In this document: positions 24,620 through 33,177 of the stretch, in pieces
Numbering within the stretch: the stretch's first letter is position 1
How the letters are laid out: each line of letters opens with the position of its first letter
DNA from: an uncultured Ruminococcus sp.
Lineage (GTDB): Bacteria > Bacillota > Clostridia > Oscillospirales > Acutalibacteraceae
Assembly (NCBI GenBank): GCA_902800065.1
Contig: CADCDE010000003.1
Coordinates: 1 to 43,451, forward strand
Direction of reading: 5' to 3'
DNA: 43,451 bases
Translations under genes and position numbers: made by a program
Notes under the pieces: generated by a model
Databases searched by the model: none
Seen by the model: only the letters and a program-made list of their open reading frames with translations
Told to the model about the DNA's origin: nothing

Positions 24620-26566
24620 TCAAGCGTCTTCTTCAGCAGTTTCATTTGCTGCTTTTATTGAAAGGCTTATTCTCTTCTTGTCAAAGTCTATTGCTGTTAT
24701 TTTAGCATTGACCTTCTGACCTACGGAAAGAACATCCTGAGGCTTCTCGATTCTTTCATTTGATATCTGTGAAACATGGATAAGACCGTCAATATTATTG
24801 ATTATTCTTGCGAATGCACCGAACTGTGTAAGTCCAACGATCTCAACTTCACAAACTGTACCTACAGGGTACTCGTTCTTGAGTATTTCCCAAGGATTAT
24901 CCTCTGCTTTTTTGTAGCCGAGTGAAATTTTGTTTTTCTCCTGGTCGAGAGCCTTTATGTAAACTTCAATAGTATCGCCTACATTTACGACCTCTGACGG
25001 ATGTTTGATTCTGTTCCATGAAAGCTCTGAAATATGAACCATACCGTCAATACCACCGATGTCAACGAATGCACCGTAGGATGTAAGTGACTTGACTGTA
25101 CCTGTATATTTCTTGCCTACTTCAGCATCCGCCCAGAATGCTTCTGCTTTTTTCTTGCTTTCTTCTCTTTCAACTGCACGGATAGAGCCTACTGCACGTC
25201 TTCTCTGATAGGTAGTTTCGATAACATAGAATGAAACTTCCTGCTTGAGAAGCACAGATATGTCAGCACCCTTTTTCAGACCTGTGAGCGACTGCGGGAT
25301 AAATACCTTTACACCGTTTGATACTGCAACGACACCGCCTTTTACGACCTCGGTAACAATACCTGTAACGACTGTCTTTTCCTCACAAGCCTTGACAATT
25401 TCGTCCCAGCCTCTCTGAGAATCAATGATTCTCTTTGAAAGGAGAATAGTACCTTCCTGATCGTTGGTCTTCATGATCTTGAGGTCAAGCTCATCGCCTA
25501 TTTTCACAAGATCCTCAGTCTTTGCATTGGGGTCACTTGAAAGCTCTGACAACGGAACTATACCGGTCTGTTTTCTGCCGACATCAACTCTTACTTCAGT
25601 AGGTGTAATGCCTACGACAATACCTTTTACCCTTCCGTCTGTATTATAAGTTTTGAGTGACTCCTCAAGAAGCTCCTTGAAGTTTTCTTCGCCTTCCTCA
25701 ACCTTTTTTTCTTTGATTTCTTCTGACATGGTTTTTAAAACCTCCTTAATAATGCTTGCCGGAGTTGATGCACCGGCTGTAACGCCTATAGAACAGGACT
25801 TTTTGATTGCTGACACAGGCAACTCGTCAGCGGTTTCGATAAGATAAGTTTCAGCACACCTGCTTTTGCATATATTGAAAAGCTTGTTGGTATTTGAACT
25901 GTGTCTTCCGCCTATCACAAGCATAAGGTCAGACTGTGATGCCAATATTTCTGCCTCAGACTGTCTTACAGACGTTGCATTACATATTGTATCATAAATT
26001 TTGGCATTTGTACAGAGTTTTTTGACTTTCGACAAACATTTTTTCCATTCCGTCATATCAAAAGTGGTCTGAGCAACGACACACACACTTTTTTCTTTTA
26101 TATACGGAAATTTTTCCAGCAGTTCATCCAATTCATCACTATTTAAAAATATATGACATTCAGAACTGCAATGACCTAATATTCCTTGTACTTCGGGATG
26201 ACTTTTATCTCCTGCAATAAGTATTATATCACAAATTTTTGAATGTTGCAACACTATATTATGAATTTTTATTACAAAAGGGCAGGTTGCATTTTCATAT
26301 TTCAGTCCGAGCGACTTTATTTTTTCTTCTGTCTGAGAGGGTATACCGTGTGCCCTTATCACGAGTATTGAATTTTTATCTGCCTGTTCAGGAGTTTCCG
26401 CTGTTTTGACTCCTCTTGCTTCAAATTCACGCACCTTCTGGGGATTGTGGATTATAGGACCGAGAGTACATACCTTTTCTCCTTTGTCAAGAAGTTCTTC
26501 GACTATGTTCACTGCACGGCTGACTCCAAAGCAGTATCCTGCTGATTTTGCTACTGTTATTTTCAT
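24620..26566 (-). CDS. ispH: IspH (HMBPP reductase) fused to ribosomal protein S1
   Basis: A 648-residue two-part protein known from clostridia. Residues 1-about 282 are 4-hydroxy-3-methylbut-2-enyl diphosphate reductase, the last enzyme of the MEP isoprenoid route. Its three iron-sulfur cysteines are in AGYCFGVSRA (C12), NATCPFV and DTICNAT. Residues about 300-648 hold four S1 RNA-binding domains (DGRVKGIVVGITPTEV, KTVVTGIVTEVVKGG, GKKYTGTVKSLTSYGAF, GTVCEVEIVGLTQFGAF) like ribosomal protein S1. Inside the gene an ATG at 25729 (residue 280) is preceded by AAGGAGG, so free S1 might also be made. The start overlaps plsC by 4 bases in the cmk-plsC-ispH/rpsA operon. Confidence 0.95.
   Translation of the reverse strand: MKITVAKSAGYCFGVSRAVNIVEELLDKGEKVCTLGPIIHNPQKVREFEARGVKTAETPEQADKNSILVIRAHGIPSQTEEKIKSLGLKYENATCPFVIKIHNIVLQHSKICDIILIAGDKSHPEVQGILGHCSSECHIFLNSDELDELLEKFPYIKEKSVCVVAQTTFDMTEWKKCLSKVKKLCTNAKIYDTICNATSVRQSEAEILASQSDLMLVIGGRHSSNTNKLFNICKSRCAETYLIETADELPVSAIKKSCSIGVTAGASTPASIIKEVLKTMSEEIKEKKVEEGEENFKELLEESLKTYNTDGRVKGIVVGITPTEVRVDVGRKQTGIVPLSELSSDPNAKTEDLVKIGDELDLKIMKTNDQEGTILLSKRIIDSQRGWDEIVKACEEKTVVTGIVTEVVKGGVVAVSNGVKVFIPQSLTGLKKGADISVLLKQEVSFYVIETTYQRRRAVGSIRAVEREESKKKAEAFWADAEVGKKYTGTVKSLTSYGAFVDIGGIDGMVHISELSWNRIKHPSEVVNVGDTIEVYIKALDQEKNKISLGYKKAEDNPWEILKNEYPVGTVCEVEIVGLTQFGAFARIINNIDGLIHVSQISNERIEKPQDVLSVGQKVNAKITAIDFDKKRISLSIKAANETAEEDA
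25727..25747 (-). promoter_or_regulatory. Internal ribosome site and start inside ispH/rpsA
   Basis: On the minus strand AAGGAGG (25747-25741), 11 bases, then ATG (25729-25727), in frame and exactly where the S1 half begins (MSEEIKEKKVEEG). The Shine-Dalgarno also encodes the KEV of the IspH end motif, so chance is possible. If used it yields a separate 369-residue S1 protein. Confidence 0.45.
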
Positions 26567-27174
26567 TTCAGATCATTTTCCCTTAATTTTTTTATTTCAG
26601 CCATTATTTTCCTGCTTGAATTTCTGTATTCTTCAGGCGCACCCTTGTCAAGACCAAGTTCCTTTGGTGTAATGGGCTTGCCTATTGATATTTTCACCGG
26701 CTGGAATACTCTTATTTTTTTATTTTTTGGAGTTATACATACAGGTATCACAGGTACATTCATCTGGTGAGCTATTATTGATGCACCCGATTTCGGTCTT
26801 AAAAACTCGCCTGTTTTTGAGCGTGTGCCCTCAATAAATATTCCAAGGAGTTTTCCGTCTTTTACTATCTGTTCAGCTTCGTTTATAGCCTTTCCGTCAC
26901 CTGCACCACGATTGACAGGAAATGCACCAAGATGTCTTATCACCCAGCCCGCTATCGGATTCCTAAAAAGTTCAGCCTTTGCCATATAGAAAATCTGTCT
27001 TTTCATTGCCAATCCCAGAAGTACAGGGTCATTATTCGACAAGTGGTTTGAACATACTATATATGCTCCGTCATTGGGAACATTTTCCCTGCCGTTTATC
27101 TTATACCAAAAAAGCAGTTTATAAAACGGCATAAGCAATCCTCTGCCGAAACGATAAAAAGGACTCATCTTCAT
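26563..27174 (-). CDS. plsC: 1-acyl-sn-glycerol-3-phosphate acyltransferase
   Basis: A 203-residue membrane-associated enzyme that adds the second acyl chain to make phosphatidic acid. The catalytic HX4D motif is H44LSNND49, and the substrate motif FIEGTRSKTG lies near residue 115. Both are intact. The N-terminal hydrophobic stretch LLMPFYKLLFWY anchors it to the membrane. It overlaps cmk by 1 base and ispH by 4 bases, the usual clostridial cmk-plsC-ispH order. Confidence 0.95.
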   Translation of the reverse strand: MKMSPFYRFGRGLLMPFYKLLFWYKINGRENVPNDGAYIVCSNHLSNNDPVLLGLAMKRQIFYMAKAELFRNPIAGWVIRHLGAFPVNRGAGDGKAINEAEQIVKDGKLLGIFIEGTRSKTGEFLRPKSGASIIAHQMNVPVIPVCITPKNKKIRVFQPVKISIGKPITPKELGLDKGAPEEYRNSSRKIMAEIKKLRENDLK

Positions 27175-27839
27175 TACTCTATATTCTCCTTTATTATATC
27201 AGCGATTTTTCTGATAGACTCCTCAAGTGTTATATCTGATGTATCTACTATAAATGCACTGTCAGCCGGTTTAAGCGGAGCTATCTCCCTGTGTGAGTCG
27301 TTGTAGTCACGCTTGACTATATCTGCCAGAACTGTATCATAATCTGCACTTTCGCCCTTTTCGGCAAGCTGTTCAACTCTCCTTTTCGCCCTGACCTCAG
27401 GTGAAGCAGTAAGAAATATCTTGACCTGTGCATTTGGCAATACCACTGTACCTATATCCCTGCCGTCCATGATAACATTATCGGTCTTTGCAAAATTCCT
27501 TTGCAGGCTCAACAAAAATTCCCTGACTTCAGGTATTGCCGATACAGTTGAAGCTGCCATTGAAACAGTTTCCGTGCGTATATCCCCCGAAACGTCCTCA
27601 TCATTCAGTAATATATGCTGTTCGCCGTTAAAGAAAACTATTCTTATATCAATATCTTCCAGAAGTTTTTTAACAGCCTTGCTGTCGCCCTCATCTATGC
27701 CTTTTTTTATGCACGCAAGTCCCACTGACCTGTATATCGCCCCTGTATCGACATATATGAAACCGAGTTCAGACGATACTTTTTTTGCGATAGTGCTTTT
27801 GCCTGCCCCTGCCGGACCGTCTATTGCTACTGCTATCAT
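27174..27839 (-). CDS. cmk: Cytidylate kinase
   Basis: A 221-residue kinase that makes CDP and dCDP from the monophosphates. The P-loop is GPAGAGKST at 8-16, the NMP-binding site has DTGAIYR, and the MDGRDIGTVVLPNA and RAKRR motifs follow. The ATG at 27839 with GGAGG upstream gives the family length. A longer frame to 27872 would add 11 residues of no known function. It leads the cmk-plsC-ispH/rpsA operon, and a promoter lies 36-63 bases upstream. Confidence 0.97.
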   Translation of the reverse strand: MIAVAIDGPAGAGKSTIAKKVSSELGFIYVDTGAIYRSVGLACIKKGIDEGDSKAVKKLLEDIDIRIVFFNGEQHILLNDEDVSGDIRTETVSMAASTVSAIPEVREFLLSLQRNFAKTDNVIMDGRDIGTVVLPNAQVKIFLTASPEVRAKRRVEQLAEKGESADYDTVLADIVKRDYNDSHREIAPLKPADSAFIVDTSDITLEESIRKIADIIKENIE

Positions 27840-27874
27840 AAATTCTTCCTCCAATAACTGCATATTATACAATC

Positions 27875-27902
27875 ATTATATCATATTTTCGGAAAATTAC
27901 AA
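27875..27902 (-). promoter_or_regulatory. Promoter of cmk-plsC-ispH/rpsA
   Basis: On the minus strand TTGTAA (27897-27902), 16 bases, TATAAT (27875-27880). A second TATAAT-like box follows about 10 bases later, so a second start may exist. Confidence 0.6.
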
Positions 27903-27919
27903 CACAAAACTTTCATGAA

Positions 27920-27958
27920 AAAATAAAATACGGAAATACAGAATATCTGCATTTCCGT
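27920..27958 (-). terminator. Terminator after the acidic-protein gene
   Basis: An 8-bp outer stem (ACGGAAAT at 27930-27937 with ATTTCCGT at 27951-27958), a single mismatch and a 3-bp inner stem. It is followed on the minus strand by ATTTTATTTTTT. It lies 24 bases after the acidic-protein stop and just before the cmk promoter. Confidence 0.85.
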
Positions 27959-27982
27959 CTGTCTATTTATTATGCTCAACTT

Positions 27983-28309
27983 TCAGAAGGGAAGGTCGTC
28001 CTCGGCTGTCCATGTGTGTCCATCTCCTCCGTCAATTTCGTAATGCTCACCATGTTCGCCATCTTCGCTGTATGCTTCATCTTCATCGTATTCTTCGTCA
28101 TCTTCGTTGTATTCGTCATCTTCATCGTATTCTTCATCATCTTCGTCATATTCTTCATAGTATTCCGTATCATCTGCATAGTAGTCACTGCGGCGACCAT
28201 AGTAGTAATCGTCATCATCCGGTATCATGTCGTCATACGCTTCCTGCATATGCTCACTGTCATATTCGCCTTCGTCTATGCCCAAGATATTTTCCCAATC
28301 AATACCCAT
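27983..28309 (-). CDS. Small, extremely acidic low-complexity protein
   Basis: A 108-residue protein of no family I recognise. The first 25 residues (MGIDWENILGIDEGEYDSEH) look ordered. Residues about 32-95 are nearly all Asp, Glu and Tyr in loose EEYDEDDE-type repeats. The end DGHTWTAEDDLPF is conserved-looking. The acidic repeat is coded by imprecise GAAGAT-type triplet runs. The ATG has a GGAG site, an extended -10 promoter upstream and a terminator downstream, so it is a real single gene. A DNA-mimic, chaperone or metal-binding role is conceivable, but none is shown. Confidence 0.7.
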   Translation of the reverse strand: MGIDWENILGIDEGEYDSEHMQEAYDDMIPDDDDYYYGRRSDYYADDTEYYEEYDEDDEEYDEDDEYNEDDEEYDEDEAYSEDGEHGEHYEIDGGDGHTWTAEDDLPF

Positions 28310-28341
28310 ATTTATTATCTCCTTTTCTTTTTGATGTCCAT

Positions 28342-28350
28342 ATTATAACA
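28342..28350 (-). promoter_or_regulatory. Extended -10 promoter of the acidic-protein gene
   Basis: On the minus strand TG-T-TATAAT, about 33 bases before the ATG. A -35 is not clear. Confidence 0.55.
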
Positions 28351-28438
28351 CTCATCTTCCAAAAAAACATTAAACCTGCAGTTTAAATCTGCATATCCTG
28401 TAAATATACAAATCTCTCTTTAAGGAGTGTTTTTTCTG

Positions 28439-28705
28439 ATGAAACAGTCCCCCTTAATTCCGCTTGACAGCCTTAATATCGGTGAAAGCGGATTCATCTG
28501 TACCCTGCCCGAAAATATTGATATCCGTCACAGGCTGATGTCACTCGGTCTTATTATTGGTACAAGGATAACTGTAGTAAATCAAACTGCCACGTGCGAC
28601 ACGAAAGCATATTTTTTCAGAAGTTCCCTTATCGCTTTAAGACACAACGATGCAAAAACCGTTCTTGTAAAAAAATTCCATGAACAAAGCGACTGTTCTT
28701 TTTAA
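28439..28705 (+). CDS. FeoA-domain protein
   Basis: An 88-residue protein made of one FeoA/SH3-like domain, with SLNIGESGFICTLP, then the family signature IRHRLMSLGLIIGTRITVV and the end FFRSSLIALRHNDAKTVLVKK. FeoA partners the ferrous iron transporter FeoB and may regulate it. There is no feoB in the window, so this is a stand-alone copy. An AAGGAG site (28422-28427) precedes the ATG at 28439 by about 11 bases. A GTG in frame at 28427 overlaps that site and is rejected. It is the only plus-strand gene before 36530. The stop codon touches a half-copy of an interspersed repeat. Confidence 0.88.
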   Translation: MKQSPLIPLDSLNIGESGFICTLPENIDIRHRLMSLGLIIGTRITVVNQTATCDTKAYFFRSSLIALRHNDAKTVLVKKFHEQSDCSF

Positions 28706-28732
28706 GATTCCTCGCTTTGCTCGGAATGACAG
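28704..28732. repeat. Half-copy of the interspersed palindromic repeat
   Basis: It matches one arm (AAGATTCCTCGC ... CGGAATGACA) of the fuller repeats at 31286, 40147 and 40279. It starts at the last bases of the feoA stop codon and ends 6 bases before the convergent queA stop. Confidence 0.75.
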
Positions 28733-28737
28733 TTGGT

Positions 28738-29775
28738 TTATTTTTTCATGTTTCCTATAAACATGGCATCACCGAAGCTGAAAAATCTGTATCTTTCCTG
28801 TACGGCAATTTTATATGCGTTCATTACATTGTCAAACCCTGCAAATGCTGATACAAGCATTATCAGTGTACTTTCAGGAAGATGAAAATTCGTTATCAGT
28901 CCGTCAAGCACCTCAAACTTAAATCCGGGATATATAAATATATCCGTCCAGCCCTCGCTTGCTTTGATACAGCCCTCTTTTTTAGCAACTGTTTCCAATG
29001 TACGACAGCTTGTCGTTCCGACGGATATTACTCGACCACCGTTTTTCTTGGTTTCATTTATCAGTATCGCAGTTTCTTCGGGCAATTCATAATGTTCAGA
29101 GTGCATTTTGTGGTTTGTTACATCATCAACTTTAACAGGTCTGAAAGTACCCAAGCCTACATGAAGCGTCACAAAACCTATTTTTACACCCTTATCCCTT
29201 GCTTTCTGCAAAAGTTCTTTTGTGAAATGCAGTCCTGCTGTCGGAGCGGCTGCCGAACCCAATTCTCTGCTGTACACTGTCTGATAACGTTCTTTATCCT
29301 GTAGCTTTTCATGTATATAAGGCGGAAGGGGCATTTGTCCGAGTTTATCCAGATTCTCAAAAAAACTCCCCTCACACTCAAATTCAACTATCCTGTTTCC
29401 GTCTTCCTTAACTTCAACAACAGTCGCTGTCATAAGACCGTCACCGAATGTAAATTTTGCACCCTCTCTTGCTTTTTTACCGGGTTTTACAAGAGTTTCC
29501 CATTTCTTATTTTCCACCTGCTTCAAAAGCAGAAATTCCACATTTGCACCTGTACCGACTTTTTCACCGAATATTCTCGCAGGCAATACCCTTGAATCAT
29601 TCAGTATCAGACAGTCACCCTCATTGAGATAATCCAATATATCATAAAAATGTTTATGTTCCAGTTCACCTGTATCTCTGTCCATTACTAATAATCTTGA
29701 ACTGTCACGGGGTTCTATGGGAATCTGTGCAATAAGTTCCTCGGGCAAATCATAGTAAAAATCGCTTGTTCTCAT
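28738..29775 (-). CDS. queA: tRNA preQ1(34) S-adenosylmethionine ribosyltransferase-isomerase
   Basis: A 345-residue enzyme that transfers the ribosyl part of SAM to preQ1 in tRNA, the step before the queuosine end product. The sequence starts [19 protein letters not shown] and has the typical [18 protein letters not shown] and [11 protein letters not shown] motifs. The length is usual. It is a single gene here and no tgt neighbour lies in the window. The ATG has an AAAGGAA site just after the hisE terminator, so a separate promoter must lie close by or transcription leaks past the terminator. Confidence 0.96.
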   Translation of the reverse strand: MRTSDFYYDLPEELIAQIPIEPRDSSRLLVMDRDTGELEHKHFYDILDYLNEGDCLILNDSRVLPARIFGEKVGTGANVEFLLLKQVENKKWETLVKPGKKAREGAKFTFGDGLMTATVVEVKEDGNRIVEFECEGSFFENLDKLGQMPLPPYIHEKLQDKERYQTVYSRELGSAAAPTAGLHFTKELLQKARDKGVKIGFVTLHVGLGTFRPVKVDDVTNHKMHSEHYELPEETAILINETKKNGGRVISVGTTSCRTLETVAKKEGCIKASEGWTDIFIYPGFKFEVLDGLITNFHLPESTLIMLVSAFAGFDNVMNAYKIAVQERYRFFSFGDAMFIGNMKK

Positions 29776-29798
29776 TAAAAAATTCCTTTCTACAACAA

Positions 29799-29827
29799 AT
29801 ATCCCCTGAGAAATTTTCAGGGGATAT
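29799..29827 (-). terminator. Terminator after hisE
   Basis: A perfect 11-bp stem, ATATCCCCTGA (29799-29809) with TCAGGGGATAT (29817-29827), and a 7-base loop, 10 bases past the hisE stop. On the minus strand TTGTTGTA follows, the same short tract that follows the hpf terminator. Confidence 0.8.
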
Positions 29828-29836
29828 ATATTATTA

Positions 29837-30163
29837 TCATGTATTTTTGTCTACCTGATGAAATGTTTTGAGATTTCCTGTTTTCTGACTGCGTTTTGCA
29901 AGCTCGTCCATGACTTCATCAACGGTGATACCCTGCTGTGCCATCATTACAAACAAGTGATATATCAAATCCGATATTTCAAGCACTGTTTCTTTGTTGT
30001 CACCGTTCTTTGCAGCTATGATAGTTTCGGAACATTCCTCTCCGACTTTTTTCAGTATCTTGTCAATGCCCTTTTCAAAGAGATAACAGGTATATGAACC
30101 CTCCTGTTTATTTTCTTTTCTGTCGAGTATCGTCTGATACAAGTTATACAATTCATTATCCAT
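29837..30163 (-). CDS. hisE: Phosphoribosyl-ATP diphosphatase HisE
   Basis: A 108-residue enzyme for step 2 of histidine synthesis, removing pyrophosphate from phosphoribosyl-ATP. The MazG-like core has [15 protein letters not shown] and [13 protein letters not shown] with the metal-binding Glu and Asp residues. The ATG at 30163 overlaps the end of hisI by 8 bases and gives the family length. The frame upstream to 30271 is the shadow of hisI. HisI and HisE are separate genes here, not fused. Confidence 0.95.
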   Translation of the reverse strand: MDNELYNLYQTILDRKENKQEGSYTCYLFEKGIDKILKKVGEECSETIIAAKNGDNKETVLEISDLIYHLFVMMAQQGITVDEVMDELAKRSQKTGNLKTFHQVDKNT

Positions 30164-30494
30164 TTTTATTTTCCTCCCAAAGTTCATTGAAAAAACATGA
30201 ATGACTGCCCGTGTGACAGGCTGCACCTGTCTGTTCAACGATAACAAGTAATGTATCCTTGTCGCAGTCACCTTTTATATCAACAACTTTCTGCAAGTGA
30301 CCGCTCGTTGCACCTTTATTCCAAAGCTCCTGCCTTGAACGGCTGTAAAACCATGTATATCCTGTTTCAAAGGTCTTTCTCATGGATTCCCTGTTCATAT
30401 AGGCAAGCATAAGGACTTCGCCTGTATCTTTTTCCTGTATTATCGCAGGCAATAAGTCTGCCTTTTTGAAATAATCCTCTATAAACTCGTACAC
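30156..30494 (-). CDS. hisI: Phosphoribosyl-AMP cyclohydrolase HisI
   Basis: A 113-residue enzyme for step 3 of histidine synthesis, opening the adenine ring. It has the motifs [32 protein letters not shown] with zinc-binding Cys, and [10 protein letters not shown] with further Cys/His ligands. I take GTG at 30494 as the start. An AAGGAG site lies 9 bases before it, after the hisA stop at 30511. A longer frame to 30545 would run back into hisA. Confidence 0.93.
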   Translation of the reverse strand: MYEFIEDYFKKADLLPAIIQEKDTGEVLMLAYMNRESMRKTFETGYTWFYSRSRQELWNKGATSGHLQKVVDIKGDCDKDTLLVIVEQTGAACHTGSHSCFFNELWEENKNG

Positions 30495-30510
30495 CCCAAA
30501 AAACTCCTTA

Positions 30511-31242
30511 TCATTTCTTTTTTGAAGCGGCTTTTGCAACTTCAACAGCCCTCTTTAAATCAAGATTTCCGGTATAGATAGCCTTTCCGCTTATTGCACC
30601 GTATATATCGAGTGCCGCAAGATTTATTATATCTTTCAGATTCGACACACCGCCCGAAGCTATTATATTACAATTGACAGCAGTTTTCAGTTCATCAAGC
30701 ATAACAAGATTAGGTCCCGACAGCATACCGTCCTTCGAGATATCTGTGAATATAAGATATTTTACACCGATATCCTCCATACGCTTTGCAAGCTCAATGT
30801 AATTTATCTCAGAGGTATCTGTCCAACCGTCTGCCGATACCATACCGTCAAGTGCATCTATGCTTACGGCTATCTTTGAAGAATATTTTTTGACAGCCTC
30901 TTTGACAAATTCAGGATTTTTTATAGCTGCTGAACCAAGTATAACTCTGTCAATGCCGTTTTGAAGATAAAACTCCACCGAATCCATATCCCTGATACCG
31001 CCGCCGACTTCTATTTTGAGGTCACAGGCATTTCTTACACTCAATATAAGTTCGCTGTTTACTCTTTTACCGTCCTTTGCACCGTCAAGGTCTACCACGT
31101 GCATGAACTCAGCTCCGGCTTTTTCAAATTCCTTAGCTGTTTCAACTGCACTCTCAGCAACTTTATGTACAGTAGAATAATCTCCTCTGTATAATCTTAC
31201 ACAATTTCCGTCCTTTATATCAATAGCAGGTAATACCAACAT
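30511..31242 (-). CDS. hisA: ProFAR isomerase HisA
   Basis: A 243-residue TIM-barrel enzyme for step 4 of histidine synthesis, an Amadori-type isomerisation. The N-terminal Asp of [19 protein letters not shown] and the second catalytic Asp in [10 protein letters not shown] are present. The phosphate-binding GGGIRD and ASGGVSN loops are intact. It follows hisB across a 140-base gap that contains a repeat copy rather than the usual hisH. Confidence 0.96.
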   Translation of the reverse strand: MLVLPAIDIKDGNCVRLYRGDYSTVHKVAESAVETAKEFEKAGAEFMHVVDLDGAKDGKRVNSELILSVRNACDLKIEVGGGIRDMDSVEFYLQNGIDRVILGSAAIKNPEFVKEAVKKYSSKIAVSIDALDGMVSADGWTDTSEINYIELAKRMEDIGVKYLIFTDISKDGMLSGPNLVMLDELKTAVNCNIIASGGVSNLKDIINLAALDIYGAISGKAIYTGNLDLKRAVEVAKAASKKK

Positions 31243-31285
31243 ATATTATCCAACCTTTCAATTTATATTAATGAAAAATTCCTTT

Positions 31286-31350
31286 TGTCATTCTGAGGAG
31301 TGGAACGACGAAGAATCTTTACAAGATTTCTCGCTTTGCTCGAAATGACA
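31286..31350. repeat. Interspersed palindromic repeat in the hisB-hisA gap
   Basis: A 65-base imperfect palindrome with ends TGTCATTCTGAG and CTCGAAATGACA and a centre AATCTTTACAAGATT. It is the third longest member of the family seen also at 40147, 40279 and 28704. It could fold into a hairpin in the his transcript. Confidence 0.8.
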
Positions 31351-31382
31351 TAAAGAAATTCATTTTGCCGTTTACTATATAA

Positions 31383-31961
31383 TCACAATACACCCTTTGT
31401 TGAAAGAGGTTTGGTGTTTCCTGTGGATTGTACAGCCTCTTTCAAAGCGTGAGCCAATGACTTATACAAAGCCTCCGTGATATGGTGGGAATTTTTGCCG
31501 TAGCATGACTTCAAATGGAGCGTGATACCCGAATTATAAGCAAATGCCCTCATGAATTCCTCAGTCATACAGCTGTCATAAGTGCCTATTCTTTCCTCGG
31601 GAAATTCCGCATCAAACACAAGAAACGGTCTTCCGCTTATATCGAGCGAACAAAACGCCAATGCCTCGTCCATAGGAACATAAAAAGAACCGAATCTCCT
31701 GATACCGCCCTTATTTTCCAAAGCCATTCCAAATGCCTTGCCTATCACAATGCCTGTATCTTCAATGGTATGGTGACAGTCAACGTACAAATCACCGATA
31801 GTTTTCACTGTAAGTCCGAAACCTCCATGCACCGAAAATGCTGTCAGCATATGGTCAAAAAATCCTATTCCCGTTGAAATATTTGTTTCACCGCCGTCAA
31901 GATTCAATTCCACATGGATATCCGTTTCCTTTGTTTTCCTGTCAATGATTGCTGTACGCAT
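31383..31961 (-). CDS. hisB: Imidazoleglycerol-phosphate dehydratase HisB
   Basis: A 192-residue enzyme for step 6 of histidine synthesis. It has the two repeated metal-binding regions DCHHTIEDTGIVIG and KNSHHITEALYKSLAHAL, along with FFDHMLTAFSVHG. The histidinol-phosphatase half found in enterics is absent, as is normal for Firmicutes. It has its own strong promoter, so it can be made apart from hisC. Confidence 0.97.
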   Translation of the reverse strand: MRTAIIDRKTKETDIHVELNLDGGETNISTGIGFFDHMLTAFSVHGGFGLTVKTIGDLYVDCHHTIEDTGIVIGKAFGMALENKGGIRRFGSFYVPMDEALAFCSLDISGRPFLVFDAEFPEERIGTYDSCMTEEFMRAFAYNSGITLHLKSCYGKNSHHITEALYKSLAHALKEAVQSTGNTKPLSTKGVL

Positions 31962-31996
31962 TGTTTTTATGCCACCTTTTTATTTATTGCGAATAT

Positions 31997-32025
31997 AGTA
32001 TAACTTATTTTTTTTGATTTGTAAA
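31997..32025 (-). promoter_or_regulatory. Internal promoter of hisB-hisA-hisI-hisE
   Basis: On the minus strand TTTACA (32020-32025), a 17-base spacer, TATACT (31997-32002), about 36 bases before the hisB ATG. It lies in the 121-base gap after hisC, so the second half of the his genes can be transcribed independently. Confidence 0.65.
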
Positions 32026-32082
32026 CGAAAATTTGCGATTATTTCTGAAATTGCCAAAATTTTAACGATTTTGTCCAAAAAG

Positions 32083-33159
32083 TTATATGTTCATATAAAC
32101 ATATTTTTCCAAAATGTACTTCTCGATGTATTTCATCAATTCACTATTTTCACTTTCAGAGCCTGCCGTTATCCTTAAAGCATTCGGTTTGAAATATCTT
32201 ACAGCGATACCGTTATCCAAAAGATATTCATACAACTTTTTTGCAAAGTCAATTTTCATAAATACAAAATTAGTACACGGCTTGAATATCTCCACGGGCA
32301 TATCATACTGTTCCTTTATCTTCACGAGAGCTTCATACAATTCTTTTGTATTCTTAACTATCTCCGCACATCTTTCCTGCAAAAGTTCCTTGTGTCCGTA
32401 AATTACAGTGCCTATTTCCTGTGAGAGGGAATTTACATTGTAAGGAGATTTTACCGCCTGCAATGCCCTTGTAATTTTCGGATTTGAAACAGCAAAACCC
32501 AGTCTCAAAGCTGCCGAACCTACTGCCTTTGAAGCAGTTTTAAGCACTATGAGATTGTCATATTCAGCCGCCTCTTTCAGCAAGCCTTCATTCCAGAAAT
32601 CCATGTATGCCTCGTCAAGTACTACAAGGGCTTTTACGCTTTTGACTAATTTCCTTGCACTTTCGGCTGAAATTCCCTGACTTGTGGGATTGCACGGATT
32701 CGAGAATATCACCATATCAGCGTTATTTTCATTGACCGTCTTTATCAGTTCATCAACATTTATATTCAAATCCCCTGACTTCTGATAAGGAATAACAACA
32801 TTTTCCGAAAGAAACGAATAGAATTTATACATCGAGAAATCAGGCTCGACAACTACAACTACACTGTTTCTTTCAAGCATTGCCGAAGCAAGCAAATACA
32901 GCATTTCATCTGAACCGTTTGTAGCTGTGACATTTTCGGGGGATATTCCGTAAAAGTCAGAAAATGCCTTTATCAATTTTTCTGCTGTCGAATCGGGATA
33001 ACGATTGAACGGAAGTACATCTATTATATCTTTAATTTCCTGTTTTATTTCATCGGGCATATTGTAAAAACTTTCGTTTGCGTCAAGTCTTATTCTGTAG
33101 CTGCCCTTTATCGGTTCATAAGGCTCTAAATCCTTTACCTTTCCGCATAACTCATACAT
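32083..33159 (-). CDS. hisC: Histidinol-phosphate aminotransferase HisC
   Basis: A 358-residue PLP enzyme of aminotransferase fold type I, for step 7 of histidine synthesis. It has SNPCNPTSQG, LDEAYMDF and the PLP-lysine region VLKTASKAVGSAALRLGF. The start MYELCGKVKDLEPYEP is typical. It begins 19 bases after hisD. Confidence 0.95.
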   Translation of the reverse strand: MYELCGKVKDLEPYEPIKGSYRIRLDANESFYNMPDEIKQEIKDIIDVLPFNRYPDSTAEKLIKAFSDFYGISPENVTATNGSDEMLYLLASAMLERNSVVVVVEPDFSMYKFYSFLSENVVIPYQKSGDLNINVDELIKTVNENNADMVIFSNPCNPTSQGISAESARKLVKSVKALVVLDEAYMDFWNEGLLKEAAEYDNLIVLKTASKAVGSAALRLGFAVSNPKITRALQAVKSPYNVNSLSQEIGTVIYGHKELLQERCAEIVKNTKELYEALVKIKEQYDMPVEIFKPCTNFVFMKIDFAKKLYEYLLDNGIAVRYFKPNALRITAGSESENSELMKYIEKYILEKYVYMNI

Positions 33160-33177
33160 ATTTTTTTATCTCCTGTA

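Noticed and set aside
28060..28180. Short near-repeats of GAAGAT/CTTCGT type resembling a CRISPR or satellite
   Set aside because: They lie inside the acidic-protein frame, have no constant spacers and simply code Glu/Asp runs.
28012..28386. Plus-strand frame coding a His/Arg/Leu-rich protein
   Set aside because: It is the mirror of the Asp/Glu-rich coding repeat on the minus strand, and has no ribosome site.
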